NCBI GenBank assembly: GCA_002733995.1
Contig: NVXR01000009.1
Span: 1-64,000 of the forward strand
DNA: 64,000 bases
Direction: 5' to 3'
From: Desulfotalea sp.
GTDB lineage: Bacteria; Desulfobacterota; Desulfobulbia; Desulfobulbales; Desulfocapsaceae
Positions within the stretch are counted from its first letter, which is position 1. Every line of letters starts with the position of its first letter. A program made the position numbers and the translations under genes. The notes below the pieces were generated by a model. The model was not told the DNA's origin and made no database searches. It saw only the letters and a list, made by a program, of their open reading frames with translations. Positions 27,379 to 36,301 of the stretch are shown here, piece by piece.

Positions 27379-27858
27379 ATGAGTATAATTCATGAAATAC
27401 AGCACGTGGTGACACCGGTGGATTTTTCCGATAATTCAAAGTTGATAGCAGAGTCAGCAGCATATCTGGCTGGCAAATTTTCAGCATCTGTACACCTTGT
27501 TTTTGTCGTGCAGAATTTTGAGGACTACTCAGGTTTTTTTGTACCGCAAATGACCCTTCCAAGCCTTGAAAATGAGTTGGCCGAGAGTGCAGAAACGAAG
27601 ATGGCTTCTTTTTGCGGAGAGATGGTTGATTATTGTAAAAAGGCTGGGGTGAAAGATTTATCCTACAAGGTCTTGACGGGTGATGTTGGGGAAAAAATAG
27701 TCGAGTATGCAACCGATGTTGAAGCGGACCTTATTGTCATGGGAACCCATGGGTATAAGGGGTTGGAGAAGATAATGTTTGGTAGTGTCGCGGACAAGGT
27801 CGTTCGAGCCGCATCGTGTCCGGTAACCACTATTAATCCATACACCTGTTGCAGGTAA
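27379..27858 (+). CDS. Universal stress protein (UspA family)
   Basis: This 159-residue protein has the Usp fold: an N-terminal strand with the conserved Asp (VVTPVDFSDNSK) and the ATP-binding motif GTHGYKGLEKIMFGSVADKV (G-x2-G-x9-G-S/T) near residues 118-137. Family members bind ATP and accumulate under stress or starvation. A perfect AGGAGG lies before the ATG, which suggests strong translation. It stands alone and is followed by two inverted repeats. Confidence 0.94.
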   Translation: MSIIHEIQHVVTPVDFSDNSKLIAESAAYLAGKFSASVHLVFVVQNFEDYSGFFVPQMTLPSLENELAESAETKMASFCGEMVDYCKKAGVKDLSYKVLTGDVGEKIVEYATDVEADLIVMGTHGYKGLEKIMFGSVADKVVRAASCPVTTINPYTCCR

Positions 27859-27886
27859 ACTACGTTTTTTGCCTTTCCTGGAAGCC

Positions 27887-27927
27887 CTTAAAATCCTGGA
27901 ATACAGTATGTCTTCCAGGGTTTTAAG
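27887..27927. terminator. 15-bp hairpin after the universal stress protein
   Basis: CTTAAAATCCTGGAA (27887-27901) pairs with TTCCAGGGTTTTAAG (27913-27927) with a single G-T wobble and an 11-base loop. It begins 28 bases past the stop codon and is probably a bidirectional terminator. Confidence 0.7.
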
Positions 27928-27960
27928 AAGTCAGTCCAGACAGCAACATGTCTTTCACTA

Positions 27961-28005
27961 TTTATTAGCAATAGACATATCTTACTTCGGTTTATTGCTA
28001 ATAAA
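27961..28005. repeat. Second perfect inverted repeat in the same spacer
   Basis: TTTATTAGCAATA (27961-27973) pairs perfectly with TATTGCTAATAAA (27993-28005), with a 19-base loop. It lies between the first hairpin and the convergent gene at 28044, whose transcript it may terminate. Confidence 0.65.
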
Positions 28006-28043
28006 TGTGCTTGAATCCCCATCTTCCCTTGCGGGAATTCGGC

Positions 28044-29126
28044 TTAGCCAATAACTACAACGATACCGTTTGTTGCTGCTTTGTTGGAATCCTGTACCTT
28101 GAGTAGTGCGTTTACGCTACGTCCTCTAAATACATTCACTGTGACCCCGGTCCGTCCCCATGCAGCTTCCGGAAAACGTGTCTCAAGTTGTCTATTCCAG
28201 TCTTTTGTTACGTCATCCCAGGCTTTTTCAGGTTGCTCGCCATTTTGTGCGAAAGCTGTGAGTGTCGTAGTCAGATCTGCAATAAGTTGTTCATTCTCTA
28301 GTTGAAATGCTTTAGTTGCCGCGATTGCTTCCTGCTCACTCCAGCCGATATACCGTGGTAACTCCAGACCAGGGTATGAAGATGGGTTGGTTCCAGATTC
28401 TTTCTCGTAGGTTTCAGCTAGGGTAGCAAAGACATCAGGGCTTGTGGTGACGAAGAGTTGAGCATCCGTGTTGTTACTCTCTGAGAACAGCTGAGTCCAG
28501 CTGCTGAGCCGTTTATCCATGTTGCCACTATGGACAGCGTTGAAATTACTTGTAATTTGTTCCAGCTCGGCAAAAGGGCTGTCTTGGCCCGACTCTTCGG
28601 TCTCACCGTCCCCACGAAGGGCGTTAAGCAGACCTGATGTATCTTCATCTGCCATGGAAAGATTCTTGGCAATTTCTTCTTCTTCCCTATCAAGGATTTC
28701 ACCAATGGCGAGAACAAGGCGAGCTTGCCAGAGTTTTGCCTCATGTTTTTTTCTGTTTTCTTCTGCGCTTAAGTCCTTGGGGACCAGAAATTCATTGATG
28801 ATGGCCCGTTCTGATTCCTCCCCCGATTGAGTGGTGGAGGACATTGCTGCAAGCGTGAGTGAACTCAGTTGTGCTGCATAGTCATCTTTTCGGTTTTGTA
28901 TTTCACCTACGAGTTGCAGAAAACGGGCGAGATTTTCGCCAAGCGGACAGGGAGTATCTACTTGACATAAGTCCGAATTAATGAAAGTATCTGTGGACTC
29001 TTCCTGCAAGCCTTGGGCTTCTGTCACAGAGAGGATAGTAATCTTTGGAAATAAGAGAAAGATTGGATACTGGCGTATCGAGTGGATTACGGTTGCCGGA
29101 AATAAAACAGTTTTAAGTGAGTTCAT
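28044..29126 (-). CDS. Unrecognised soluble protein, divergent and abutting
   Basis: This 360-residue protein begins with a hydrophobic N-terminal segment rich in Leu, Phe and Pro (TVLFPATVIHSIRQYPIFLLF) that is not a classic signal peptide. It continues as a charged, probably helical protein with Glu-rich segments (about residues 80-200), then a Trp-containing C-terminal half with GLELPRYIGWSEQEA. A KHEAKLWQARLVLAIGEILDR stretch looks like an amphipathic helix. I recognise no family. Its ATG directly abuts the ATG of the plus-strand gene at 29127, so the two share no spacer at all. Codon use looks like that of the neighbours. Confidence 0.8.
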   Translation of the reverse strand: MNSLKTVLFPATVIHSIRQYPIFLLFPKITILSVTEAQGLQEESTDTFINSDLCQVDTPCPLGENLARFLQLVGEIQNRKDDYAAQLSSLTLAAMSSTTQSGEESERAIINEFLVPKDLSAEENRKKHEAKLWQARLVLAIGEILDREEEEIAKNLSMADEDTSGLLNALRGDGETEESGQDSPFAELEQITSNFNAVHSGNMDKRLSSWTQLFSESNNTDAQLFVTTSPDVFATLAETYEKESGTNPSSYPGLELPRYIGWSEQEAIAATKAFQLENEQLIADLTTTLTAFAQNGEQPEKAWDDVTKDWNRQLETRFPEAAWGRTGVTVNVFRGRSVNALLKVQDSNKAATNGIVVVIG

Positions 29127-29429
29127 ATGTCAGATCTTCGAAGTAAAATTACTTTTACAGCTTCTGCTGTACTCTATCTGTTGTTTAATCTGCGCTTAGG
29201 GGCAGATACGTTGAGCAGTCTCGGTGCAACTGGTTGGCAGCTTGTGCAGACAGTCCCTTATGTCGTTGGTATTACTTATGTCCTTATTGCCATGTTGCAG
29301 TACATGGGTGGGGGCTCTAGGCTTCCCTGGGATCGTCGCCTGCGTCTGTTTTTTGCCATCGGTATAATGGCTGGCCTGGTCTTTGGCATATATGAATATG
29401 CTGGCGTTGATATGACCGGCGGTAAATAA
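29127..29429 (+). CDS. Small three-span membrane protein, partner of the divergent gene
   Basis: This 100-residue protein has three hydrophobic segments (about residues 9-24, 41-62, 74-92), short polar turns, and a Gly-rich connection (MGGGSRLPWDRRLR). I do not recognise it. The start codon begins at the base after the start codon of the minus-strand gene (CAT-ATG). Its ribosome-binding site is weak (AAGTGAG) and lies inside the neighbour's coding sequence. Confidence 0.75.
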   Translation: MSDLRSKITFTASAVLYLLFNLRLGADTLSSLGATGWQLVQTVPYVVGITYVLIAMLQYMGGGSRLPWDRRLRLFFAIGIMAGLVFGIYEYAGVDMTGGK

Positions 29430-29556
29430 TACCTGCACTCTCGTCGTCTGTAAATGTAAGAAATGATGGTGTTGTAAAAACTCTCTATCTGGTTCGTTAG
29501 CGTCGCGGTCAGATTTTGCTGAGTTTTGCAGATACTGTTCTCTTGGTGGTCAATTA

Positions 29557-32500
29557 ATGTTTTATCTACACGTCTCGAATCGCACAGAAAATTTACTGCA
29601 CCAGCTCGCGGAAGTGATGCGTGTTGATAAGCAGCCTGATCTTTTTAGTGGAGAGCAGTTTCTCATTCAGAGCCAGGGAATGGAGCGTATGGTCGTCCAG
29701 ACCTTGGCGGACGAATTTTCAAGTTTCTGTAACTTTCAGTTTTACCTCCCCCTTGAATTTTTGAGTTCTATTGCAGCACGCCTCGATATGGGGATTACCC
29801 CAGATGGCTATAGCAGGCAGACTCTTACCTTTCGTATTGAAAATCTGCTCACCGATATTGAGGGGGATGTGTACCAGCCTCTTCAATATTACCTGCAAGG
29901 TGCCAATTGTAACCTGAAAAGATATCAGCTGGCACACAGGTTGGCAAACGTTTTTGATCAGTATCAGTTGATGCGCGCTGATATGCTGCTGAGCTGGGAA
30001 AAGGGTGTTTTGGCTACAACCCATGTGTCCGAACCATGGCAGATGGCCATATGGCGAAGACTCGTTGCTCAACCCGGAGGAGCGGAACACCGGGGCGTAC
30101 TGTTACGCTCTGTCATAGAACTACTTGCCACTCAAAATGAATTGGTCGTTAATTTACCTAAGCGTATCTCAGTGATCGGCCTGCACACCATGCCCCCGCT
30201 TTTTCTGGAGTATCTTAATACCCTTGCGTCTCATATGGACGTACATTTCTTTTTACTTTCCCCCTGCCGACATTATTGGGGGGACGTGGAGACAAAGAGG
30301 CAGCAGTATAAAAAAATGATGCGCTCGGGTGTAAACGTGGTAACAAACGATTTATTTGAGCACCATCCACTCCTCGCCAGTCTGGGGCGGCAGGGGAAGG
30401 ACCTGCAATCCATGATGCTGGAGGGGGCCGATTTTTCCTTGGAATTTGATAGTTACGATGCCCCGGTTGATGCGGATGATTATGAGCAGGCGAGCCTGCT
30501 TAAAAAGGTGCAGGCTGACCTGCTGGAGGGTGCCTTAAACGAGGAGGCGACTCAGGTCTTAGCAGGGGATAGTTCGATCCAAGTGGTTTCGTGTCATTCT
30601 AAATTGCGTGAGTTGACCGTTCTTCGGGAACATCTGTTGCATCAGCTCCATACAAATCCTGGCCTGGAACTGCGTGACATTATCGTCATGGCACCAGATG
30701 TTCAGGAGTATGCACCGCTTATTCCTGCTCTCTTTTCTGAAATTCAACACTCCATTGCCGACCGTAGCGTACGCAGGAGAAATTCTGTATTTGCCGGCTT
30801 TTTAGCCTTTGTCGAGTTGTTCTCAGGCCGCTTTGGCTGGGGAGAGGTTCTTGACATACTGCGTCAACCCGCAATCTTTCCTCAGTTTGACCTTGGTATA
30901 GGAGATTTTGAAACAATAGAGTATTGGGTGACCCAGGCGGGGATTAGATGGGGGCTTTCCGCTGAACAGAGAGTTGATGCAGGACTGCGTTCTTTTGGGG
31001 AAAACAGCTGGAGGGCAGGGCTGGATAGATTGCTTATGGGGTATGCCAGTGGGGCGGAGGAGTTTGTTGATGGTGTGCTTCCTTTTACGGAACTCGAAGG
31101 TAGAGGAGCGGCCCCCCTTGGAGGTTTGTGCAGGTTCATCGATATTATTGATGAGGCCAGAATTATATTTCGAAACGATCGCAGTTTAGAGGACTGGTCC
31201 GAACTGCTTTTGGGCTATATTAGCAAACTCTTTGGAGAAGAGAGTGATAGTGAACTTGTGGAGTTGCGTATTCTTGTGGCGGATTTAGGCCGCTCCATAG
31301 AAGGTTTTCCCGGGAGTGATATCGGTTTTGAGGTAATCCGCGAATGGTTTAGCGGCTCTGCCCAGGAGAGGAAGACCAGTTCTGGCTTTTTACGGGGACA
31401 GCTTACTTTTTGTTCCATGTTGCCCATGCGTTCTATTCCCTTTAAAGTTGTTTGTTTGCTTGGTTTAAACGATGGTGTGTATCCCAAACCTGATATCCAT
31501 GATAATTTTGACCTCATGGGAGAATCGGGCACGTTTCGCTTAGGAGACAGATCCGCCAGAGCCGATGATCGTTATCAGTTTCTCGAAGCTATTCTCGCAG
31601 CCAGAGATAATTTGTATCTCAGTTATATTGGCCAGTCCCCTCAGGATAATACAAAAAATCCACCCTCTGTTGTTATCTCAGAGTTTCTTGAAGTGCTGGA
31701 TGTCCACTACGCTACCGCAGATCTCACGGTTCACCATCCTCTACATAGCTTTAGCACTAAATATTTCCTGGGCGATCGGGATGACCACTTTAAAAGCTAT
31801 GACCGTAATTCCTGTGAGGTGGCCAAACGGCTGCGGTTGGAAAAAAATGACGACAAGGTCTGGTGGCAGGGGAGGCTTGAGCCGCCAGATAAGGAGGTTG
31901 AGCTTCATTCGCTGTTCCTCTTTTTTAATAATCCGCAAAAATATTTTGTCCGCCACTCACTTGGGGTGCAGCTGGCAACGCTGGAAGAACTTCCCGAAGA
32001 TCGGGAAATCTTTCGTCTTGATGGACTTGGTAAGTACCATATAGAGCAGGCTCTAATTCAAAGTGAACTTATTCCCCAACAAACACCGGAGGGGCAGGAT
32101 GATTTTCTACGTAAGGCGCAGGTGGCAGCAAGCTGGCCACTCGGCGCCGCCGGGGAACTGTTGTTTACCTCTAAAAAAAATGAAATCTCAAGGTTTGTAG
32201 AAACAGTTACATCCCAGGAGATGGGTGACAGGTGTAGCGCAGTAACGGTTGACTGCATGGTGGGAGAGTATCATCTTCAGGGGCATTTGGATAATGTCTA
32301 TGAAAATGGAATGATGATAGTCCGTTATGGTGCATTACGCGGCCGTGATCTCCTCTCGGCGTGGTTGCATCACCTCGTTAGTAACCAACACTTTGCAGCT
32401 GAAAAAAAATCTACTGTTCTTGTGGCAAAGGATAAGGTACTCACCTTTTCTTCAGTGGACACTGGGCCTAGTCTCAGCTTTTTGCTGGATCTGTTTTACG

Positions 32501-32751
32501 CAGGCCAGAGCGAACCCTCAGAATTTTATGTAGAACCCGCCTTGGCCTATGCAAAGCAGAAGGGTGGAAAAGGGCGTATCTCACCCATCGATAAAGCAAC
32601 TGCAAAGCTGAGGGATCAGTTGGCAAAAGGCTATGAACCTGAATTACAGCTTCTCTTGCAAAATCAAAGAGAAGACACCCTATTGGGGGACACATTTGAG
32701 CAATATGCCGCGGATATAATGGTTGCGCTCTTGGAGATGGCCGATGGCTGA
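29557..32751 (+). CDS. recC: Exodeoxyribonuclease V gamma subunit RecC
   Basis: This 1064-residue protein has the RecC blocks: the start FYLHVSNRTENLLHQLA, QSQGMERMVVQTLADEF (about residues 38-54), and the inactivated helicase regions with FCSMLPMRSIPFKVVCLLGLNDG (about 618-640, shown only in part). RecC splits the duplex, threads the strands and recognises Chi in RecBCD-type enzymes. It is the first of three overlapping genes. The family's low conservation makes the exact Chi-recognition sequence unpredictable. Confidence 0.95.
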   Translation: MFYLHVSNRTENLLHQLAEVMRVDKQPDLFSGEQFLIQSQGMERMVVQTLADEFSSFCNFQFYLPLEFLSSIAARLDMGITPDGYSRQTLTFRIENLLTDIEGDVYQPLQYYLQGANCNLKRYQLAHRLANVFDQYQLMRADMLLSWEKGVLATTHVSEPWQMAIWRRLVAQPGGAEHRGVLLRSVIELLATQNELVVNLPKRISVIGLHTMPPLFLEYLNTLASHMDVHFFLLSPCRHYWGDVETKRQQYKKMMRSGVNVVTNDLFEHHPLLASLGRQGKDLQSMMLEGADFSLEFDSYDAPVDADDYEQASLLKKVQADLLEGALNEEATQVLAGDSSIQVVSCHSKLRELTVLREHLLHQLHTNPGLELRDIIVMAPDVQEYAPLIPALFSEIQHSIADRSVRRRNSVFAGFLAFVELFSGRFGWGEVLDILRQPAIFPQFDLGIGDFETIEYWVTQAGIRWGLSAEQRVDAGLRSFGENSWRAGLDRLLMGYASGAEEFVDGVLPFTELEGRGAAPLGGLCRFIDIIDEARIIFRNDRSLEDWSELLLGYISKLFGEESDSELVELRILVADLGRSIEGFPGSDIGFEVIREWFSGSAQERKTSSGFLRGQLTFCSMLPMRSIPFKVVCLLGLNDGVYPKPDIHDNFDLMGESGTFRLGDRSARADDRYQFLEAILAARDNLYLSYIGQSPQDNTKNPPSVVISEFLEVLDVHYATADLTVHHPLHSFSTKYFLGDRDDHFKSYDRNSCEVAKRLRLEKNDDKVWWQGRLEPPDKEVELHSLFLFFNNPQKYFVRHSLGVQLATLEELPEDREIFRLDGLGKYHIEQALIQSELIPQQTPEGQDDFLRKAQVAASWPLGAAGELLFTSKKNEISRFVETVTSQEMGDRCSAVTVDCMVGEYHLQGHLDNVYENGMMIVRYGALRGRDLLSAWLHHLVSNQHFAAEKKSTVLVAKDKVLTFSSVDTGPSLSFLLDLFYAGQSEPSEFYVEPALAYAKQKGGKGRISPIDKATAKLRDQLAKGYEPELQLLLQNQREDTLLGDTFEQYAADIMVALLEMADG

Positions 32752-35700
32752 AGAGATAGTTGTATTTGATACCGCCAGACAACCTTTTATGAAAGGAACA
32801 AGCCTTGTCGAGGCGAGTGCAGGAACTGGAAAAACCTATGCCATTAGTATGCTTGTGCTACGGGGTGTTGTAGAGCTTGGTCTTCCCATTGAGAAAATCC
32901 TGATTGTAACCTTCACAAAGGCTGCAACAGAAGAGTTGAAGGCTCGAATTCGTTCTCGTCTGGCCGAGGCCAGAAGCCTAGTGCAGGATCGTCTTGAGCC
33001 TTGCTCGTTAAACAAGGCAAGGGAAGTCGACGCGACTCTTTTAGACTGGGCGTCAACGTTGACGGATCTTACTCTTGCGCTGCAACGCCTGCAACTGGCT
33101 CTTTATGATATTGATAATTCAAGCATCTTTACTATCCATGGCTTTTGTCAAAGGATGCTGGTAGATCAGGCTCTGGAGAGTGGTCAGCTGTTTAATGTGG
33201 AGCTGGTTGCAAATATCGATCATGTAATCTCCCAGGTGGTGGACGATTTCTGGAGAAACGAAGTCTATCCTCTTGCCCCCCTGCCATGTGCCTTAGTTAC
33301 CTCCGCCCTTGAGACACCAGAACAACTTCTGGCCAGTGTTTCGGAGGCTTTCAGGGGTGTTGCTGAGGTGCAACCTGATGCCAAGTCTGTTGATGTGGCT
33401 ATTGCCGAATTCCAGGAAACAATGGAGACGTTGCAATCCTGGTGGCAGCAGGGGGAGGCGCAACTTTACACAAGGTTTACGGAGGCGGTGGCTAACAAGC
33501 ACTTCAAGAAGTGGATCTGTGACAATCTTACGCATTGGTTTGCTTCAATTGCAGCCTTTCTAACAGGGGCAACCTATCTGCTGCCGGAAAATATAGATTT
33601 TCTTATGGCCGAGAATCTTTTGGCTCAGCTCAATGGGAGTAAATTCCGCGGTGATGAAAAGAAAAATAATTACATTGCCGAATGGTCACTGCCCACAAGA
33701 GAGGTGGAGGCGTTTTGTGCCAGTAAGGAGGCACTGCTGCTCTCGTTTCGTTGCAAGCTTGCATCGCTTCGAAGTGAGGTCGGTGAGAGGTTGCAGGCAC
33801 TGGGAACAATGGGATTTGATGGCCTAATTCAAAATTTGGCTGCCGGTTTGCACGGCGATAAGGGTGCCTTGCTGCGCAATGCTATCGGCCAGCGATTTTC
33901 CCTTGCCCTTATAGATGAATTTCAGGATACAGATAGCCTGCAATATACAATATTCAATGAGCTTTTTGGCACGGGACAACATTTTCTGTATCTGATTGGT
34001 GATCCTAAGCAGGCAATATATAAATTTCGTGGAGCGGATATTCATTCCTATTTCAAGGCAAGAAATAGTGCTGATAAACGACTTACCCTGGAGAAGAATT
34101 ATAGGTCCCACCCGTTAATGGTAGAAGAGGTTAACAGGCTTTTTGGAAATCGATTGCAACCATTTCTGTATGCAGAAACGATGCTTGATTATCACAGGGT
34201 GCTACCAGGGCTCACCACTTCGACCTATGATATTATCCAGGAGGATCAGAGTCTGGCTGGAATGGTCTACTGCAGTTTGCCTGAAAATCTGGATGATAAA
34301 GCTGGAAGATGGTCTTCTGGTAAAGCTGCCGAGGTTTTCTGCCAGTACACGGTTACAGAAATATCTCGGCTGCTAGACTCCACCTCAACAGCCAAATACT
34401 CTACTAAAAAGGTTGAGCGCGAGCTTGAGCCCCGGGATATTGCAATACTGGTTCGAAGTCATAAACAGGCGGAACAATACCAGGCGGGTTTACTTGAAGC
34501 TGGCATTCCCGTTGTGGTGAGCAGTAGAGTTTCGGTGTTTCATACCCTTGAGTGCTGGGAGCTCATTGTATTGCTCAAGGCAATTGCTTCACCAACTGAG
34601 TTGTCAAAATTAAAATCCGCCATGACGATATCCTGGTTTAAACTCAGCGGAAATATGCTTTTGGATATCTGGCAGGATGAGGAGCAACTGAGTATTTGGC
34701 AGGGCAAGATGTTTGCATACCATAGGCTTTGGCAGGATCAAGGTCTGTTTTCCATGATGAACGTCTGTATTGCAGATGAAAAAATCCTTATCAACATTGC
34801 AGAAAATAGGTTTGCCGAACGTACAATTGCCAATATATATCAACTTGTTGAGCTTGTTCAGGAACAGGAGAGTTCAGAGAATTATGGCATGGGCCAGGTT
34901 CTTCAGTGGTTGCAGAGAATTCACCTCCAGGAGAATTCGGCAGCCGGTACGGAACTTTTGCTGGAAAGTGATGAGGACGCCGTCCAGATTGTCACCATGC
35001 ATGGCGCCAAGGGTCTTGAGTATCCGGTGGTTTTTTGCCCATATCTTTGGTATTCGTCGAGTAGGATCAGTTCAGAAAAATATCAAATTTCAGTGCATGA
35101 AAATGGCCTGAATGTGATAGACCTTGGCTCAGACGCCTTTGCAGAAAGAAAGCAACGTGCAGAATGTGATCAAAAAGCTGAAGATTTGCGGCTTCTTTAC
35201 GTGGCTGTTACGCGGGCAAAGGTGCGTTGCTACATCATGTGGGGTGATGTCAAAAAACATAGTTTTGTTGCCGACTCTTTTGATTCTGCTCTAGGCTACC
35301 TGTTGTTTCCTGATGGGCAGTGTGATAATGAGGCGCAGGTCGCAAGCTTTGAATCTCTTGCGGCGGCCAATCCCATTTATCATCGACAAATCGAATTGGA
35401 GACAGTGCCTGAAAGATATGAGTCTACGCCTATAGAGGGGGAGCTTCTCCCGCTGCAACCTTCGAATCGTTCGCTGCATACCGATTGGCAGATGTCGAGT
35501 TTTTCAGGTCTTGCTGCTCTGAGTGATTATGAATATGAGCACAATGTAGCAACGGTTGCAAGTGTTACAGCGCATAAAGATATGCCTATTGAAGTACAAG
35601 GTCTCCCTGCTGGCGCAAACTTTGGCAATGTTATCCATGATCTGCTGGAAGAATTTGATTTCTTTTCCATGCAAGCCTCTACAGAGCTCTTGGTTCAGAT

Positions 35701-36301
35701 AGAGAGAAAGTGTGAGCGGTATGGTGTTACTGCCCAAGCGGAAGATATTGAGAAGCTTCTCTGGTGTGTAGTGTCGAGTACCCTTGTTGACGATTTTTGT
35801 CTTACGGACCTTCCGTCTGAACGTTGCCTCAAAGAAATGCCTTTTTACTTTCAACTCTCTTTATTTCATACAAGTATGATCAATGAGATACTTCAGTTTG
35901 AGCCCACCGTACTGCCCATTGGGCCGCGGCAGATGAGGGGCTATCTCACAGGATTCGTAGATCTTATATGTCTGCAGGATGGGAAGTATTACATCATGGA
36001 TTATAAGACAAATTACCTGGGGACAGATCTTGGAGACTATCGGCATGAGCAGCTTGTTCTTGCCATGAAATCCCACAACTATGGCCTGCAGTATTGGATC
36101 TATTCTCTGGTGTTACATCGACATCTACAAAATTTGAATGATGATTACAGTTACGACCTGCATTTTGGTGGAGTGATGTATCTTTTTGTTCGCGGAATGT
36201 CGCCGGATCATCCAGGAAACGGAGTATATTTCACCAAGCCTGACTATGACACATTAATGCAACTAGGGGCTCTTTTAGGTGAGGATGAGCATGGAGAGTA
36301 A
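32744..36301 (+). CDS. recB: Exodeoxyribonuclease V beta subunit RecB
   Basis: This 1185-residue UvrD-like helicase-nuclease has Walker A in EASAGTGKTYAIS (about residues 24-36), the motif LIDEFQDTD, GDPKQAIYKFRGAD, TMHGAKGLEYPVVF, and the C-terminal nuclease motif YYIMDYKTN. It is the 3'-5' motor and the only nuclease of RecBCD. I choose the ATG at 32744, which overlaps the recC stop by 8 bases; a longer frame begins inside recC. It is contiguous with recD. Confidence 0.96.
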   Translation: MAEEIVVFDTARQPFMKGTSLVEASAGTGKTYAISMLVLRGVVELGLPIEKILIVTFTKAATEELKARIRSRLAEARSLVQDRLEPCSLNKAREVDATLLDWASTLTDLTLALQRLQLALYDIDNSSIFTIHGFCQRMLVDQALESGQLFNVELVANIDHVISQVVDDFWRNEVYPLAPLPCALVTSALETPEQLLASVSEAFRGVAEVQPDAKSVDVAIAEFQETMETLQSWWQQGEAQLYTRFTEAVANKHFKKWICDNLTHWFASIAAFLTGATYLLPENIDFLMAENLLAQLNGSKFRGDEKKNNYIAEWSLPTREVEAFCASKEALLLSFRCKLASLRSEVGERLQALGTMGFDGLIQNLAAGLHGDKGALLRNAIGQRFSLALIDEFQDTDSLQYTIFNELFGTGQHFLYLIGDPKQAIYKFRGADIHSYFKARNSADKRLTLEKNYRSHPLMVEEVNRLFGNRLQPFLYAETMLDYHRVLPGLTTSTYDIIQEDQSLAGMVYCSLPENLDDKAGRWSSGKAAEVFCQYTVTEISRLLDSTSTAKYSTKKVERELEPRDIAILVRSHKQAEQYQAGLLEAGIPVVVSSRVSVFHTLECWELIVLLKAIASPTELSKLKSAMTISWFKLSGNMLLDIWQDEEQLSIWQGKMFAYHRLWQDQGLFSMMNVCIADEKILINIAENRFAERTIANIYQLVELVQEQESSENYGMGQVLQWLQRIHLQENSAAGTELLLESDEDAVQIVTMHGAKGLEYPVVFCPYLWYSSSRISSEKYQISVHENGLNVIDLGSDAFAERKQRAECDQKAEDLRLLYVAVTRAKVRCYIMWGDVKKHSFVADSFDSALGYLLFPDGQCDNEAQVASFESLAAANPIYHRQIELETVPERYESTPIEGELLPLQPSNRSLHTDWQMSSFSGLAALSDYEYEHNVATVASVTAHKDMPIEVQGLPAGANFGNVIHDLLEEFDFFSMQASTELLVQIERKCERYGVTAQAEDIEKLLWCVVSSTLVDDFCLTDLPSERCLKEMPFYFQLSLFHTSMINEILQFEPTVLPIGPRQMRGYLTGFVDLICLQDGKYYIMDYKTNYLGTDLGDYRHEQLVLAMKSHNYGLQYWIYSLVLHRHLQNLNDDYSYDLHFGGVMYLFVRGMSPDHPGNGVYFTKPDYDTLMQLGALLGEDEHGE

